The notes under the pieces are model-generated. The model saw nothing but the letters and a program-made list of their open reading frames with translations. It searched no databases and was not told the origin of the DNA. From an uncultured Alistipes sp. (GTDB taxonomy: Bacteria > Bacteroidota > Bacteroidia > Bacteroidales > Rikenellaceae): a stretch of DNA of 58,463 bases. Where the stretch lies: NCBI GenBank assembly GCA_900770635.1, contig CAAGLB010000110.1:1-58463 (forward strand), in the 5' to 3' direction. Made by a program: the position numbers and the translations under genes. Below are positions 1-8,426 of this stretch, in pieces (within the stretch, counting starts at the first letter, position 1; each line of letters begins with the position of its first letter).

Positions 1-125
1 GGTATTGTTTGAAATCATCTCTCAAAGAGATGGATTAAACTTTAGCTGCTCAATTTCTTCAAAGAACTATATTCTAATTACTTAGAACTTCCATTTTAAT
101 GCCTCCCGTTTTTTAGAGCGGAAAA
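1..125 (-). other. Probable rRNA operon leader (16S gene off the left edge)
   Basis: This non-coding stretch, read leftwards, follows the two tandem promoters. It contains GTTCTTTGA (complement of 59-67), resembling the boxA antitermination signal commonly found ahead of 16S rRNA in Bacteroidota, and ends in an AT-rich segment at the window edge. No 16S sequence itself is visible, so the assignment rests on promoter arrangement and the boxA-like motif only. Confidence 0.45.
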
Positions 126-131
126 GCGGTG

Positions 132-163
132 CAAAGATAAAGCATTATTTTGAAACTACCAAA
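132..163 (-). promoter_or_regulatory. Minus-strand promoter, proximal of a tandem pair (probable rRNA operon P2)
   Basis: Read on the minus strand, TTTG (163-160) is followed by exactly 20 nt and TATCTTTG (139-132), a perfect Bacteroidota sigma-ABfr promoter. It fires towards the left edge. No protein gene lies between it and position 1. The boxA-like GTTCTTTGA downstream suggests the transcript is a ribosomal RNA operon whose 16S gene lies just outside the window; that part is inference. Confidence 0.65.
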
Positions 164-245
164 TTTTTTGATGACTTTTTTCAAAATATTTTTTAGAACC
201 TCTCTTTGCTGCATCCAGAAGCGTGTTTGTTTCTGATTGCGGGTG

Positions 246-276
246 CAAAGGTAGTGCTTTATTTTTAATCTCCAAA
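246..276 (-). promoter_or_regulatory. Minus-strand promoter, distal of a tandem pair (probable rRNA operon P1)
   Basis: On the minus strand, TTTG (276-273), 19 nt, then TACCTTTG (253-246). It lies 114 bp upstream of the second promoter, in the same direction. The DNA upstream (about 277-345) is very rich in A and T runs and could act as an UP-like element. Strong tandem promoters of this kind are typical of rRNA operons. Confidence 0.6.
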
Positions 277-388
277 CTTTTTCTTAAAAATTTTTCATAA
301 TTTTTCAAAAATCTTAAAAATCCGTTTTATACCTATATTTATATTATATATAGGGCTGAGCTGTTTTTAACATTTTTCTGACAATTTG

Positions 389-420
389 TTTGGCTTTTTG
401 CGAAATTATACATACTTTTG
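389..420 (+). promoter_or_regulatory. Promoter of the DUF6562 lipoprotein
   Basis: TTTG (389-392), a 20-nt spacer and TACTTTTG (413-420) match the Bacteroidota TTTG / TAnnTTTG consensus. Transcription would start near 427, giving an untranslated leader of about 275 nt before the ATG at 703. Confidence 0.65.
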
Positions 421-476
421 CATTACTGAATACTATCTATTTACGGATTAAAACGATGGAGAACACAGCCTACATA

Positions 477-627
477 GTTTCGCTTCAGCGAAACCGCATG
501 GGGGGGGATTTTAACTTCCTCTAAATCACTGTGTTACGACAATAGCAACATAAAATACTGGTCGACAGACCACTTTGGGCGGGCATCGGGCTGATGCGCC
601 GCTGCGTTGTCATGTTCGTATGCGAAC
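477..627 (+). other. Hairpin-rich 5' leader with a G8 tract
   Basis: Four short hairpins occur in series: GTTTCGC-ttca-GCGAAAC (477-494), TGGTC-gaca-GACCA (559-572), GCATC-gggct-GATGC (583-597) and GTTCG-tatg-CGAAC (614-627). Three have 4-nt loops. A run of eight G (500-507) follows the first. This leader lies between the promoter at 389-420 and the lipoprotein ATG at 703. I recognise no known riboswitch; the function is unknown. Confidence 0.45.
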
Positions 628-702
628 GTTGGCAACTTACTCATTCGGGTATAGATTCAATGATATACACAACAACTATTTACTAATTAAACAATTTTCA
701 CT

Positions 703-2952
703 ATGAAAAAACTTTTTGCTTTGGCATTGGTAGTTCTTGGTTTGGCTGCCTGCCAGACAGAGCCTGAGTTCGACGTGAACATGGGCGACGGCACAACAAC
801 CATCAGCGTTGTGCTTCCAGAGGACGCAGTCACTCGTGCTGTCGGTACTGACAGCGCATTGGGCGGTTTGGACAACACAACAGGTGAGACTGTTCGTGTA
901 ATTTTCGAGGTTTACTACAAGGGCGAGACTAACGCTGACCTTCGCCAGGTTAAGTACCTCACTGAGGGTGAGCTTCAGGCTAACTTCGACGTTCGTCTTG
1001 TTCCAGGTCGTGACTACACTTTTGTAGCATGGGCTGATATGGTTGACGGCGTTAATGCTGGTGACAAGTACTACAACACTTCAAACCTTAAGAACGTAAC
1101 ATTGGAGAGCAACTGGACTGCAATGAACGAGTGCCGTGATGCATTCACAGCTACTAAGCTTGTTGAGGATTTCCAGAGCACATCAACTATTGAGCTTAAG
1201 CTCGTTCGTCCATTCGCTAAGTTGCGTATTGTTACTACTGATATGGAGCAGCTTAACGACCTCGATATCGATCCTACAAAGGCTACTATCACATACGTAT
1301 CAAAGCACTACAACGCATTCAACGCATTCGAGGGTAAGGTTGTTGCTGAGTCTAAGAACCGTGATATCAAGCACGAGAACTTCGCAATTATTTCTTACGG
1401 TGAGGATGCATTGAATGAGGATGCAAACAAGACTCTCTTCACTGACTACTTCTTCGCAGCTGAGGATGATGTTGTAAAATTCACATTGAATGTTTACGAT
1501 CAGTTTGGTGAGGAGATCGGCGCTACCAAGGACTTCACTACTGATATCCCTGTTAAGCGTAACAACTTGACTACTATCTTAGGTAACGTTCTTACTGAGG
1601 CTAACAATATCAAGGTTAAGGTTACTCCTGCATTTGAGGACGAGTCAGTACTTCCTTACGAGCTTCTTCAGGTTCTTGAGAACGGTGGTGAGTACAAGTT
1701 CGAGAACGACATGACTATCTTCAAGACATTGTTCATCAAGGATGACACAAACGTTGTTTTGGACCTCAACGGCAAGGACATCACTCTTGCTACTGAGAAC
1801 GAGGGTCTCGAGTACGGTGATGGCATCATCGTTTATGGTAACTTGACTATCAAGGGTGAGGGTACAATCACATCTAAGACTCGTACTATCTGGGCTCGTG
1901 GTAACTACGGCGCTGAGGTAAACATCCTCGGTGGTCACTTCATCGGTGCTAACGGCGCTACATGCGAGGTTATCTACGCAAGCGGTGATGGTAAGATAAA
2001 CATCTACGGCGGTAAGTTCGAGGCTGTAACTATGGATGACAAGTCATTCGCAGCTCCTCAGTACGCTATCTTGAACCTCCAAGGCAACGGTAAGACTGGT
2101 TGCGACATCAAGGTTTACGGCGGTTCATTCAAGAACTTCAACCCATGTGATAACGTTTCTGAGAATCCTAAGCATAACTTCTGCGCAGAGGGCTACACAG
2201 CAGTTGCTGATGGCGAATGGTTTAATGTAACCTATGACCCAAACTACACTCCGGTTGCTACTTTAGGTGAGTTGACTACCGCTATCAACAATGCAACTGC
2301 CGATATCAACATTATCTTCGTTAATGATATCGTGGGTGATGTTACACTCAATAATACTAAGGGTAAAATTACTATTATTGGTGATGGCAAAACATACACT
2401 GGTAAGATGACTCTCAAGTCTGGTGTTATAACTATCAAGAACGTAAACTTCGACGGTAAGGGTTACAATGGTTATGCTATCGAAACTCGTGGTACGTATA
2501 ATTTAACAATCGAGGATTGTACAGCAAAGAACTATGGCTACGGATTCGTTCAGCTTGCTTCTGGTACTGCATTGACAACCGTTAAGAATGTTACTGTAAG
2601 CAACATGAACTATGGTGTGAAAGTAGACTACTCTAACACTGTGGTAATTGAGAATGCAAACATTAATGTCGGTGTTGCTGCCGTTCTCAACTCTAACTAC
2701 GGCGAGAAGACTATCACTATCAAGAATAGCAAGCTCAACATTCTTGGTACTTGGGTACGTAATAACACAACAAAGACTAATTACGTATTTGAGGGTAACA
2801 ACACCATTGGTACATTTATCACCGAGGCTGCTATTGATAATTTCAAATTGGCAGCTGGTGCGACACTCACTGCTCCCAACGAGATTACTGTTACTACTGT
2901 TGCTGGATACACAGTAGAGTATGCAGATGGTAAGTATATCTCAACAAAGTAA
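703..2952 (+). CDS. DUF6562-type surface lipoprotein with C-terminal beta-helix repeats
   Basis: A 749-residue protein with a lipoprotein signal peptide (MKKLFALALVVLGLAAC, lipidated Cys at 17). Residues about 30-300 resemble DUF6562, a fimbrillin-like Bacteroidota region with a TRA motif soon after the signal. From about residue 320 to the end there are repeated short strands with regular N and G residues (NLTIKGEGTI, KINIYGGKF, DIKVYGGSF, NLTIEDCTA), typical of a right-handed parallel beta-helix. It is probably exported and anchored in the outer membrane, perhaps binding glycans; no catalytic residues are evident. Its codons strongly favour T-ended forms (GTT, CTT, GCT) unlike its neighbours, which could mean high expression or recent arrival. 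It has its own promoter and a strong terminator. Confidence 0.75.
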   Translation: MKKLFALALVVLGLAACQTEPEFDVNMGDGTTTISVVLPEDAVTRAVGTDSALGGLDNTTGETVRVIFEVYYKGETNADLRQVKYLTEGELQANFDVRLVPGRDYTFVAWADMVDGVNAGDKYYNTSNLKNVTLESNWTAMNECRDAFTATKLVEDFQSTSTIELKLVRPFAKLRIVTTDMEQLNDLDIDPTKATITYVSKHYNAFNAFEGKVVAESKNRDIKHENFAIISYGEDALNEDANKTLFTDYFFAAEDDVVKFTLNVYDQFGEEIGATKDFTTDIPVKRNNLTTILGNVLTEANNIKVKVTPAFEDESVLPYELLQVLENGGEYKFENDMTIFKTLFIKDDTNVVLDLNGKDITLATENEGLEYGDGIIVYGNLTIKGEGTITSKTRTIWARGNYGAEVNILGGHFIGANGATCEVIYASGDGKINIYGGKFEAVTMDDKSFAAPQYAILNLQGNGKTGCDIKVYGGSFKNFNPCDNVSENPKHNFCAEGYTAVADGEWFNVTYDPNYTPVATLGELTTAINNATADINIIFVNDIVGDVTLNNTKGKITIIGDGKTYTGKMTLKSGVITIKNVNFDGKGYNGYAIETRGTYNLTIEDCTAKNYGYGFVQLASGTALTTVKNVTVSNMNYGVKVDYSNTVVIENANINVGVAAVLNSNYGEKTITIKNSKLNILGTWVRNNTTKTNYVFEGNNTIGTFITEAAIDNFKLAAGATLTAPNEITVTTVAGYTVEYADGKYISTK

Positions 2953-3074
2953 GAAAACTAAGCAACCCCGGTTTATTGGTCAAAATAGTAGATAAATTAG
3001 GGTGCTTGGACTGTTGTGGAAAACAACACTGTAATTTATGAGTAATTAACTTATAACTTACATATATTCTATGC

Positions 3075-3092
3075 GCTCGGCTTCGGCCGAGC
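3075..3092. other. Very stable GC-rich hairpin, UUCG loop
   Basis: GCTCGGC-TTCG-GCCGAGC forms a perfect 7-bp stem with a UUCG tetraloop in the 3' region after the lipoprotein gene. No T-run follows on either strand, so it is not a classical intrinsic terminator by itself; it may protect the 3' end of the lipoprotein mRNA. Confidence 0.5.
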
Positions 3093-3152
3093 AAAAACAA
3101 CAACGCCTGTTCTTTCTTACTTGCTTTCAAAAAAAATTAGTGGCGTTGTTGC

Positions 3153-3187
3153 GGAGGCCGACCGACGGGTCGGCCTCCTTCTTTTTT
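3153..3187 (+). terminator. Intrinsic terminator of the lipoprotein transcript
   Basis: GGAGGCCGACC (3153-3163), loop GACG and GGTCGGCCTCC (3168-3178) form a perfect 11-bp GC-rich stem followed by TTCTTTTTT. It lies about 200 nt after the lipoprotein stop. Confidence 0.9.
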
Positions 3188-3224
3188 GCACCTACCACAC
3201 CAAACAACAACTATTCTCACACCA

Positions 3225-3507
3225 CACGGGTATTAAAAATAGTACCCGTGTATTTATGTGAAAGGGGAAAACTGAGAAGTGAAAAGTGAGGTGTCTGCGA
3301 CGCATAGAAACCCAACTAAACTCATTTTAACGCAGTGAAGAATCTCTTAGAAAGAGCTAACATCGACCGCTCATGCAGACTGCGAGATGTTTCGCTGCGC
3401 TCAACATGACAAAAGAAGCACGGGTATCATTTTTAATACCCGTGCTGATATAAACACTGCGCAAAAGGCGCACCGCACCCTTCACTTCTCACTTTTCACC
3501 TTTCAGT
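3225..3507. repeat. Interspersed inverted-repeat element (MITE/REP-like)
   Basis: The segment is bounded by two nearly identical hairpins in opposite orientation: CACGGGTA...TACCCGTG (3225-3250) and GCACGGGTAT...ATACCCGTGC (3418-3445). Just inside the left and just outside the right are purine-rich GAGAAGTGAAAAGTGAG-type tracts that are inverted copies of each other (3273-3293 and 3481-3507). The interior has a GAGATGTTTCGCTGCGCTC-like sentence (3381-3410), of a type often seen as dispersed repeats between Bacteroidales genes. No ORF is credible here. Confidence 0.5.
3410..3445 (-). terminator. Terminator of the minus-strand operon
   Basis: Read leftwards, GCACGGGTAT (3445-3436), 8-nt loop, ATACCCGTGC (3427-3418) makes a 10-bp stem followed by TTCTTTTG. 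It sits about 70 nt beyond the stop of the KdsC-like gene, the last gene of the 11017-3514 operon. Confidence 0.7.
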
Positions 3508-3513
3508 TCGGCA

Positions 3514-4050
3514 TTAGTGTGAGGGAACACCGAGGACACCTTTAAGATTTTTTGCCCACTTATCCTGGGCACGCATGACCTGCTCGACGATATCACGCAC
3601 AGCGCCATGGCCGCCATCGAACTCAGAGACATAGCGTGAGGCCTCGACGACCTCCATACATGCATCGGCAGGGCACACAGGGATGCCAACGATACGCATA
3701 CACTCCAGGTCGGGGATATCGTCGCCCATATAGATAACATTCTCGGGGTTGACACCATACTCGGCGAAGAACTCGCTCATAGCAGCGACCTTATCCATAC
3801 AATTAAGGTACATCTTTGTGACGCCGAGCATAGTGAGTCTATTCTCGAGCATGCGGCCACGACCGCCCGAGATAACACAAAACTTCATGCCCTCACGCAG
3901 AGCAGCGGCAATGGCATAGCCATCCTTAGCATGGTAGCGGCGGATGAAGTCGCCATCGGGCGTAGGGATAATGCCACCATCGGTCATAACGCCATCGACA
4001 TCGAGGACAATGGCCTCGACACGAGCTATATCTTCTTTGAAGTTTCCCAT
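3514..4050 (-). CDS. HAD-family phosphatase, KdsC-like (Kdo-8-phosphate phosphatase)
   Basis: A 178-residue HAD subfamily IIIA protein, the full size of stand-alone KdsC. Motif I is DVDGVMTDGG (nucleophile Asp17, acid/base Asp19), motif II SGG near 61-63, a conserved Lys region after LNCMDK, and motif IV GDDIPDLE near 110-117. KdsC removes phosphate from 3-deoxy-D-manno-octulosonate 8-phosphate in lipid A inner-core synthesis. Its start overlaps the end of the upstream YihY-DUF2520 gene by 25 nt, so the two are probably translationally coupled. In Bacteroidales KdsC-like genes commonly sit beside DUF2520 genes, which fits. It could act on a related sugar phosphate instead. Confidence 0.8.
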   Translation of the reverse strand: MGNFKEDIARVEAIVLDVDGVMTDGGIIPTPDGDFIRRYHAKDGYAIAAALREGMKFCVISGGRGRMLENRLTMLGVTKMYLNCMDKVAAMSEFFAEYGVNPENVIYMGDDIPDLECMRIVGIPVCPADACMEVVEASRYVSEFDGGHGAVRDIVEQVMRAQDKWAKNLKGVLGVPSH

Positions 4051-5735
4051 ATACTCTCAGTAATAGTTTTATAGATTTTCTGCATCTTCTCGTCATCAGC
4101 AAGCATCTCTATATGCTTATGGCTCACAGCATTATCGCCACGCACAGCAGGGCCCGTCTGCACCTTGCGGGCATCGTCCGTAGCGACAGCCTTAAGGGCA
4201 CTCTCCTCGATAAGCGGCTTGAGCATGTCGTAGCTGAGGCCCGCACGTGTCATAACATCGCCACCAAGAGCATAGAGGTGGTTGGTAAAGTTATTGACGA
4301 TGACACCAGCGAGGTGTATCGACCTGCGCTGCTCGCTATCGGCCTCGGCGACACGCTCGGAGATAAGGTGAGCAAAATCCGTGAGATAGCGGCGAGTGGC
4401 ATCGTCCTCAGCCTCGATGAAGATAGGGACCTTGCTAAGCGACACATGGCGCCCAGCGCTAAAAGTCTGAAAGGCATAGAGGATACCTCGGCTGACACCC
4501 TCATGAGGGAGCGCCGACAGAGGCACGCTGCCCGCCGTATGCACAACGACAGAGCCAGCGGCAAAGGGCAGCATATGGGCAACCTCCTCGACAGCACGGT
4601 CGCTAACAGCGATAATATAAACGTCGGCCTTAGCAAGTTGCTCGGGGCAGTTAGTCCACTTAGCATTGGTCTGCGTTGCTATATAGCGGCCACGCTCCTC
4701 GTTGCGGGCATATATCTGAGCGAGCAGCACATGCTTATTAGTGGCCAACGTGCGAGCAAAGGTCTCGGCAACATTTCCTGAGCCAACGACAACAACACGC
4801 ACAGCTGGCTTATGGCGCAACATCTTGATACCCAGGCGGCGAGCATCTATCATCTCGTAGTAATCGGCATTCTGCCATACGCAACAGAGCTCGCAGCCAA
4901 ACAATATGATGTTCCACGACAACTGCAACCAGATGATGAAGAGTGGAACGGCGGCAAAGCTACCATAGATGGCATTGATGGCGGTCATATAGGCCTGTAT
5001 ATAGACATAGCCCCACTGCCACAACATGAGCACACCGCCGATAATGATACCAACACTTATGGCATAGCGCCAACGCACATAGGCATGTGGCAAGTACTTA
5101 TACAAGAGCGCTGTGCCGATAGAGGTGATGGCGATAGAGATGATGCGAGTAAGGCCATTACTAATGTCGTTGGATAGGCCTGACCACAAGAATGCCTCCA
5201 TAGTAAATGTCGAGCCAAAACCCCAGAGGATAGGCACAAAGACCACGATAAGTATGTAGGACACATATCGCTTTATGAGGCCTCGCTTGGCACGCACACC
5301 CCAGATATGGTTAAACGAGTTCTCGACACCTCGAAAGACGATAAATATGAACCACAACATCGAGCCGACACCCACCACAGCAAAGATGCCGTTAGGCAGG
5401 TTGTGGGCAGCAACACTCGCTGCATCGAGTATCGAGTCGATGAAGTCGCCCCACTCGCTAAATCCCTTGCGCAGGCTCGCCTCGACAGGCTGCCACGCAC
5501 CTAAGCGGCTGAGAATGATAAGCACGAAGGCCAAGAGAGGAACACCAGCAAACAGCGTATAGAGCGTGAGCGCCGCACTGTCGACAAAGGTGCGATGGAG
5601 CTTACGACTGCGAATCGTGTAGTAGAGCTGACGATAGCCATGCACAAAGAGGTTGTAGGCACGACCAGCATCGGGCGCAAAGCTAAGCATCTTGCGATGA
5701 ACAGTATGCTCGATATATCGTATTAGACGTTTCAC
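4026..5735 (-). CDS. YihY-type membrane protein fused to a DUF2520 Rossmann protein
   Basis: A single 569-residue frame encodes two families normally made separately. Residues 1-about 310 are a YihY/BrkB (formerly RNase BN) integral membrane protein with about six hydrophobic segments and the VENSFNHIWGV signature. At about 315 a Rossmann fold begins (VRVVVVGSGNVAETFARTLA, GxGxxA motif) and continues as a DUF2520/Pro-C-reductase-like domain: AVSDRAVEEVA, HTAGSVPL, a C-terminal helical part with HLAGVIVNNFTNHLYAL. Free-standing DUF2520 proteins usually start right at such a VIVGSGNVA segment, so the join looks like loss of a stop codon and intergenic gap. There is no frameshift. The function of both halves is poorly defined. 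Confidence 0.8.
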   Translation of the reverse strand: MKRLIRYIEHTVHRKMLSFAPDAGRAYNLFVHGYRQLYYTIRSRKLHRTFVDSAALTLYTLFAGVPLLAFVLIILSRLGAWQPVEASLRKGFSEWGDFIDSILDAASVAAHNLPNGIFAVVGVGSMLWFIFIVFRGVENSFNHIWGVRAKRGLIKRYVSYILIVVFVPILWGFGSTFTMEAFLWSGLSNDISNGLTRIISIAITSIGTALLYKYLPHAYVRWRYAISVGIIIGGVLMLWQWGYVYIQAYMTAINAIYGSFAAVPLFIIWLQLSWNIILFGCELCCVWQNADYYEMIDARRLGIKMLRHKPAVRVVVVGSGNVAETFARTLATNKHVLLAQIYARNEERGRYIATQTNAKWTNCPEQLAKADVYIIAVSDRAVEEVAHMLPFAAGSVVVHTAGSVPLSALPHEGVSRGILYAFQTFSAGRHVSLSKVPIFIEAEDDATRRYLTDFAHLISERVAEADSEQRRSIHLAGVIVNNFTNHLYALGGDVMTRAGLSYDMLKPLIEESALKAVATDDARKVQTGPAVRGDNAVSHKHIEMLADDEKMQKIYKTITESIWETSKKI

Positions 5736-5759
5736 GTTATATTATTGGTTTTTAATAGC

Positions 5760-6920
5760 TTATCTCCTTAGCGTTATTGCATAGTTGCGACCTAAGATCG
5801 TGGTTATTGCCATAAGCACCTCGCTACCTGCACGAGCACCTATGGCCTTGCGCACACCATCTACCGAGAGCTGCGTATCACGCTTGATGATGTCGACGCC
5901 AAGGCCCTTGAAGCGTCGTTTTAGCTCCTTGGGGCGATACTCCTCGATGGCCACAATCTCGTAGCTACGACAGCCAAGCTCACATGGCAGCGGCTCGCAC
6001 GACAGGGCAACACCATTATTGCTCCAAATAGAGGCATAGGGCGACAACTGGGCGATGGCCACACGTGCCTTCTGCAACGCTACATCGGGGATGTGCATAT
6101 ATCGCCACACACACTCCTCGACACCTCGGCCATTAGGCTGAGCCACCATATCCTCAGGACTAAACAGCCACTCGCCACTGCCAACAACGGCAACACGCAG
6201 GATGTCGCTCTCAGCGCTGGTATATATATTCAGCTCTTTGCACTCGCCACCAAGGCTCACCACCTCGACCTCGGCGGGCGACAGCAGGCGAAAGGCCTCG
6301 GCACAGTCGAACATGGGCGAGAGCTTTATGGCCACACGCTGAGTTATCTGCCCGAGCTTAGGCATAAGCGCCAAGATGTTGGGCGAGCAATCCTCCATAC
6401 ACACCATCTTGTTGCCCTCAGCCGAGCGGCGGTCGGGATCGACAAACACCCAGTCGAACTTATCGGCACACTGCTCGACATAATCCTCTGCTGACGAGCT
6501 TACGATGGTAACATTGTCGATACCAAGCAGTTGCAAATTGTAGCGCACAACATCGGCTAATGCCTCGTCACGCTCTATAGCCACAATACGGTCGAACCTG
6601 CGGGCAAGAGCCATAGTGTCGACACCAAGGCCACATGTAAGGTCGAGTGCCGAGCCACCAGATATAGGCTTACGCTCTGCCGACTCCTCGCTCGACGACT
6701 GCTCGAAGGCTCGGGGAGGTATTATGCAACGTGCCTCGTACATGCGTGGCAGCTTGCGGCGTGCACGTTGCAGATACTTGACCTGCGTAGCCACCACCGA
6801 GGCATGAGGCACACGCCTATCGAGAGCCACCGACGACGCATCACGCTCGATGTTGCGCTCAACAGCCTCACGCACCTCCTCCTGAGAGAGTATCGCTATG
6901 TTATAAATATCGCTCATCAA
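5760..6920 (-). CDS. Class I SAM-dependent methyltransferase with THUMP-like C-terminus
   Basis: 386 residues. The central part has the SAM-binding motif I ALDLTCGLGVDTMALAR (about 91-107), an acidic end of strand 2 (VAIERDEALA), and the motif-IV-like VFVDPDRRS (about 158-166). The C-terminus (YEIVAIEEYRPKELKRRFKGLGVD... IKRD) matches the THUMP-like domain found at the end of this family in Bacteroidota. Its substrate is not known; RNA is a fair guess from the THUMP-like domain. It lies 24 nt upstream of the YihY fusion and just downstream of ComEC in the same minus-strand run. Confidence 0.75.
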   Translation of the reverse strand: MMSDIYNIAILSQEEVREAVERNIERDASSVALDRRVPHASVVATQVKYLQRARRKLPRMYEARCIIPPRAFEQSSSEESAERKPISGGSALDLTCGLGVDTMALARRFDRIVAIERDEALADVVRYNLQLLGIDNVTIVSSSAEDYVEQCADKFDWVFVDPDRRSAEGNKMVCMEDCSPNILALMPKLGQITQRVAIKLSPMFDCAEAFRLLSPAEVEVVSLGGECKELNIYTSAESDILRVAVVGSGEWLFSPEDMVAQPNGRGVEECVWRYMHIPDVALQKARVAIAQLSPYASIWSNNGVALSCEPLPCELGCRSYEIVAIEEYRPKELKRRFKGLGVDIIKRDTQLSVDGVRKAIGARAGSEVLMAITTILGRNYAITLRR

Positions 6921-6929
6921 CTCACAAAG

Positions 6930-8426
6930 TTACCACTTTTTTTCGCATATCGACCATACAACGAGCGTTATTAGCAAAAAGATTGCATAAATTATTGCTA
7001 CACCACCCTCCGATAGAGAGTAATTTATCGTCACCCAGCGCTCGCTGGCCACCCGCTCGACAAAGCTATTTTGCACCCACGCAGCATGCTCCATCACCCA
7101 GCCAAAGGGCATGGATAAGGGGTGTGGCAAGATGAGTGCAAATATACCACAACCGACTACAACATAGGCTGTTAGCATTGCCACAGGCGTAATAATAACA
7201 CCCAAGTATGGGATATTGCCAAATGTGTGCGACACGATAGGCATTGTCCACAGCGTAGCCGTAGCACCTATAATCAGCGTAGTGAGCAACGACCTCGTAA
7301 CAAAGCCTCCATGCGCCACACGTCGAATAAGCGGCACACCCCACACAACAATGCCCATAACAGCCATTACCGAGAGTTGGAAGCTTATGTCGTACAAGTA
7401 GTTAGGGCGATATATGAGCATTGCAAAGAGGGCTGCCGAGAGCGAGTTAAGCGAGTTGTAGCGTCGTGACGAGGCCTGGGCGAGTTGCAAAAAGCTGAAC
7501 ATGAGAGCGGCACGCACCAGCGAGGCCGACGCACCAGCCATAACAACATATACCCACAACACCACGACAACCAGCACATTATGCAGGCGGTGGCCATGCC
7601 TTACAAAAATTACTGGTGAGAGCAACAGCGTAACAACCATAAAGACAATGCACAAGTGCAAACCCGAAAGGGCCATAAGGTGAGAGAGGCCCGTGCGAGA
7701 ATAGGCATCACGCAAGTGTCGAGGTTCAAGACGTCGTGAGCCAACAACCATAGCCTCGGCCGTAGAGTGGCTAAGGCTATCACCCATATATCGTTCGAGC
7801 TTGCGTATAGCCCTCGTTTGCAGGGTGTGACGCACATCCTCCTCGACAGCCACAACACTCCTATCGCTAAGGCTCACACCACCCACATAGCCACGATTAC
7901 GCAGCAGCCTATCGTAGCCCTCGTAGCGTGACATGCGACGATGAAACTTGGTGCGCAGCTGCACCCTATCGCCCTCATTTATAGAGTTGTGACGTATCCA
8001 CAACACTACATCATAGTTGCACACCTCGCCACCCTCAGCACCACGCCACGCCTCGATAGTGCCAAACGATTGACGATAGCCCTGACGCTCAACGGGGATG
8101 TCGTCGACACGCACAATGGCGTCGATATACTCGCCATCGGGGATGTTGCACGAGGGGCGCATGAGCGTGGTTATCATATATCCAAGGCCAAGCATCACAC
8201 TGCCAACAGCCAACACATAGAGCACACGGCGATGGCTAAGAAACTCGACGATGGCCACCGCAACAATATATAGCACAAAGAGTGTCCAATCGGGGATAAC
8301 TACACTATCGGCGAGGAGGATACCCAGAGCATAGGGTATGAGCAATAAAAACAGGGGCACCGACCGCAGTCGACGCCCTAAGCACTCAACAGATAGTCTA
8401 TTATGCCAACTCTCTGATTCGAACAT
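6930..8426 (-). CDS. comEC: ComEC/Rec2-family DNA uptake channel
   Basis: An integral membrane protein of about 500 residues with many hydrophobic helices. It has an N-terminal DUF4131/OB-like part (IDAIVRVDDIPVERQGYRQSF), then the Competence domain with RTGLSHLMALSGLHL, the signature of ComEC, and SAxLVRAALMFSF further on. ComEC is the inner-membrane pore for single-stranded DNA in natural transformation. It lacks the C-terminal metallo-beta-lactamase domain; the next upstream gene (8401-9123) is a separate MBL protein, although of the UlaG-like type. The frame extends to 8462, but that start gives a long overlap; I choose ATG at 8426, still overlapping the MBL gene by 26 nt. The true start may be closer to RRLRSVPLFLLLIPY. 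Confidence 0.8.
   Translation of the reverse strand: MFESESWHNRLSVECLGRRLRSVPLFLLLIPYALGILLADSVVIPDWTLFVLYIVAVAIVEFLSHRRVLYVLAVGSVMLGLGYMITTLMRPSCNIPDGEYIDAIVRVDDIPVERQGYRQSFGTIEAWRGAEGGEVCNYDVVLWIRHNSINEGDRVQLRTKFHRRMSRYEGYDRLLRNRGYVGGVSLSDRSVVAVEEDVRHTLQTRAIRKLERYMGDSLSHSTAEAMVVGSRRLEPRHLRDAYSRTGLSHLMALSGLHLCIVFMVVTLLLSPVIFVRHGHRLHNVLVVVVLWVYVVMAGASASLVRAALMFSFLQLAQASSRRYNSLNSLSAALFAMLIYRPNYLYDISFQLSVMAVMGIVVWGVPLIRRVAHGGFVTRSLLTTLIIGATATLWTMPIVSHTFGNIPYLGVIITPVAMLTAYVVVGCGIFALILPHPLSMPFGWVMEHAAWVQNSFVERVASERWVTINYSLSEGGVAIIYAIFLLITLVVWSICEKKW

Noticed and set aside
3071..3289. Short plus-strand ORF across the terminator region
   Set aside because: It runs through a strong intrinsic terminator and repeat hairpins and has no protein-like features.
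4113..4781. 222-codon plus-strand ORF
   Set aside because: It is antisense to the well-supported YihY-DUF2520 gene and has no recognisable motifs.
6093..6494. Plus-strand ORF opposite the methyltransferase gene
   Set aside because: Shadow of the coding strand; the minus-strand frame has clear methyltransferase motifs.
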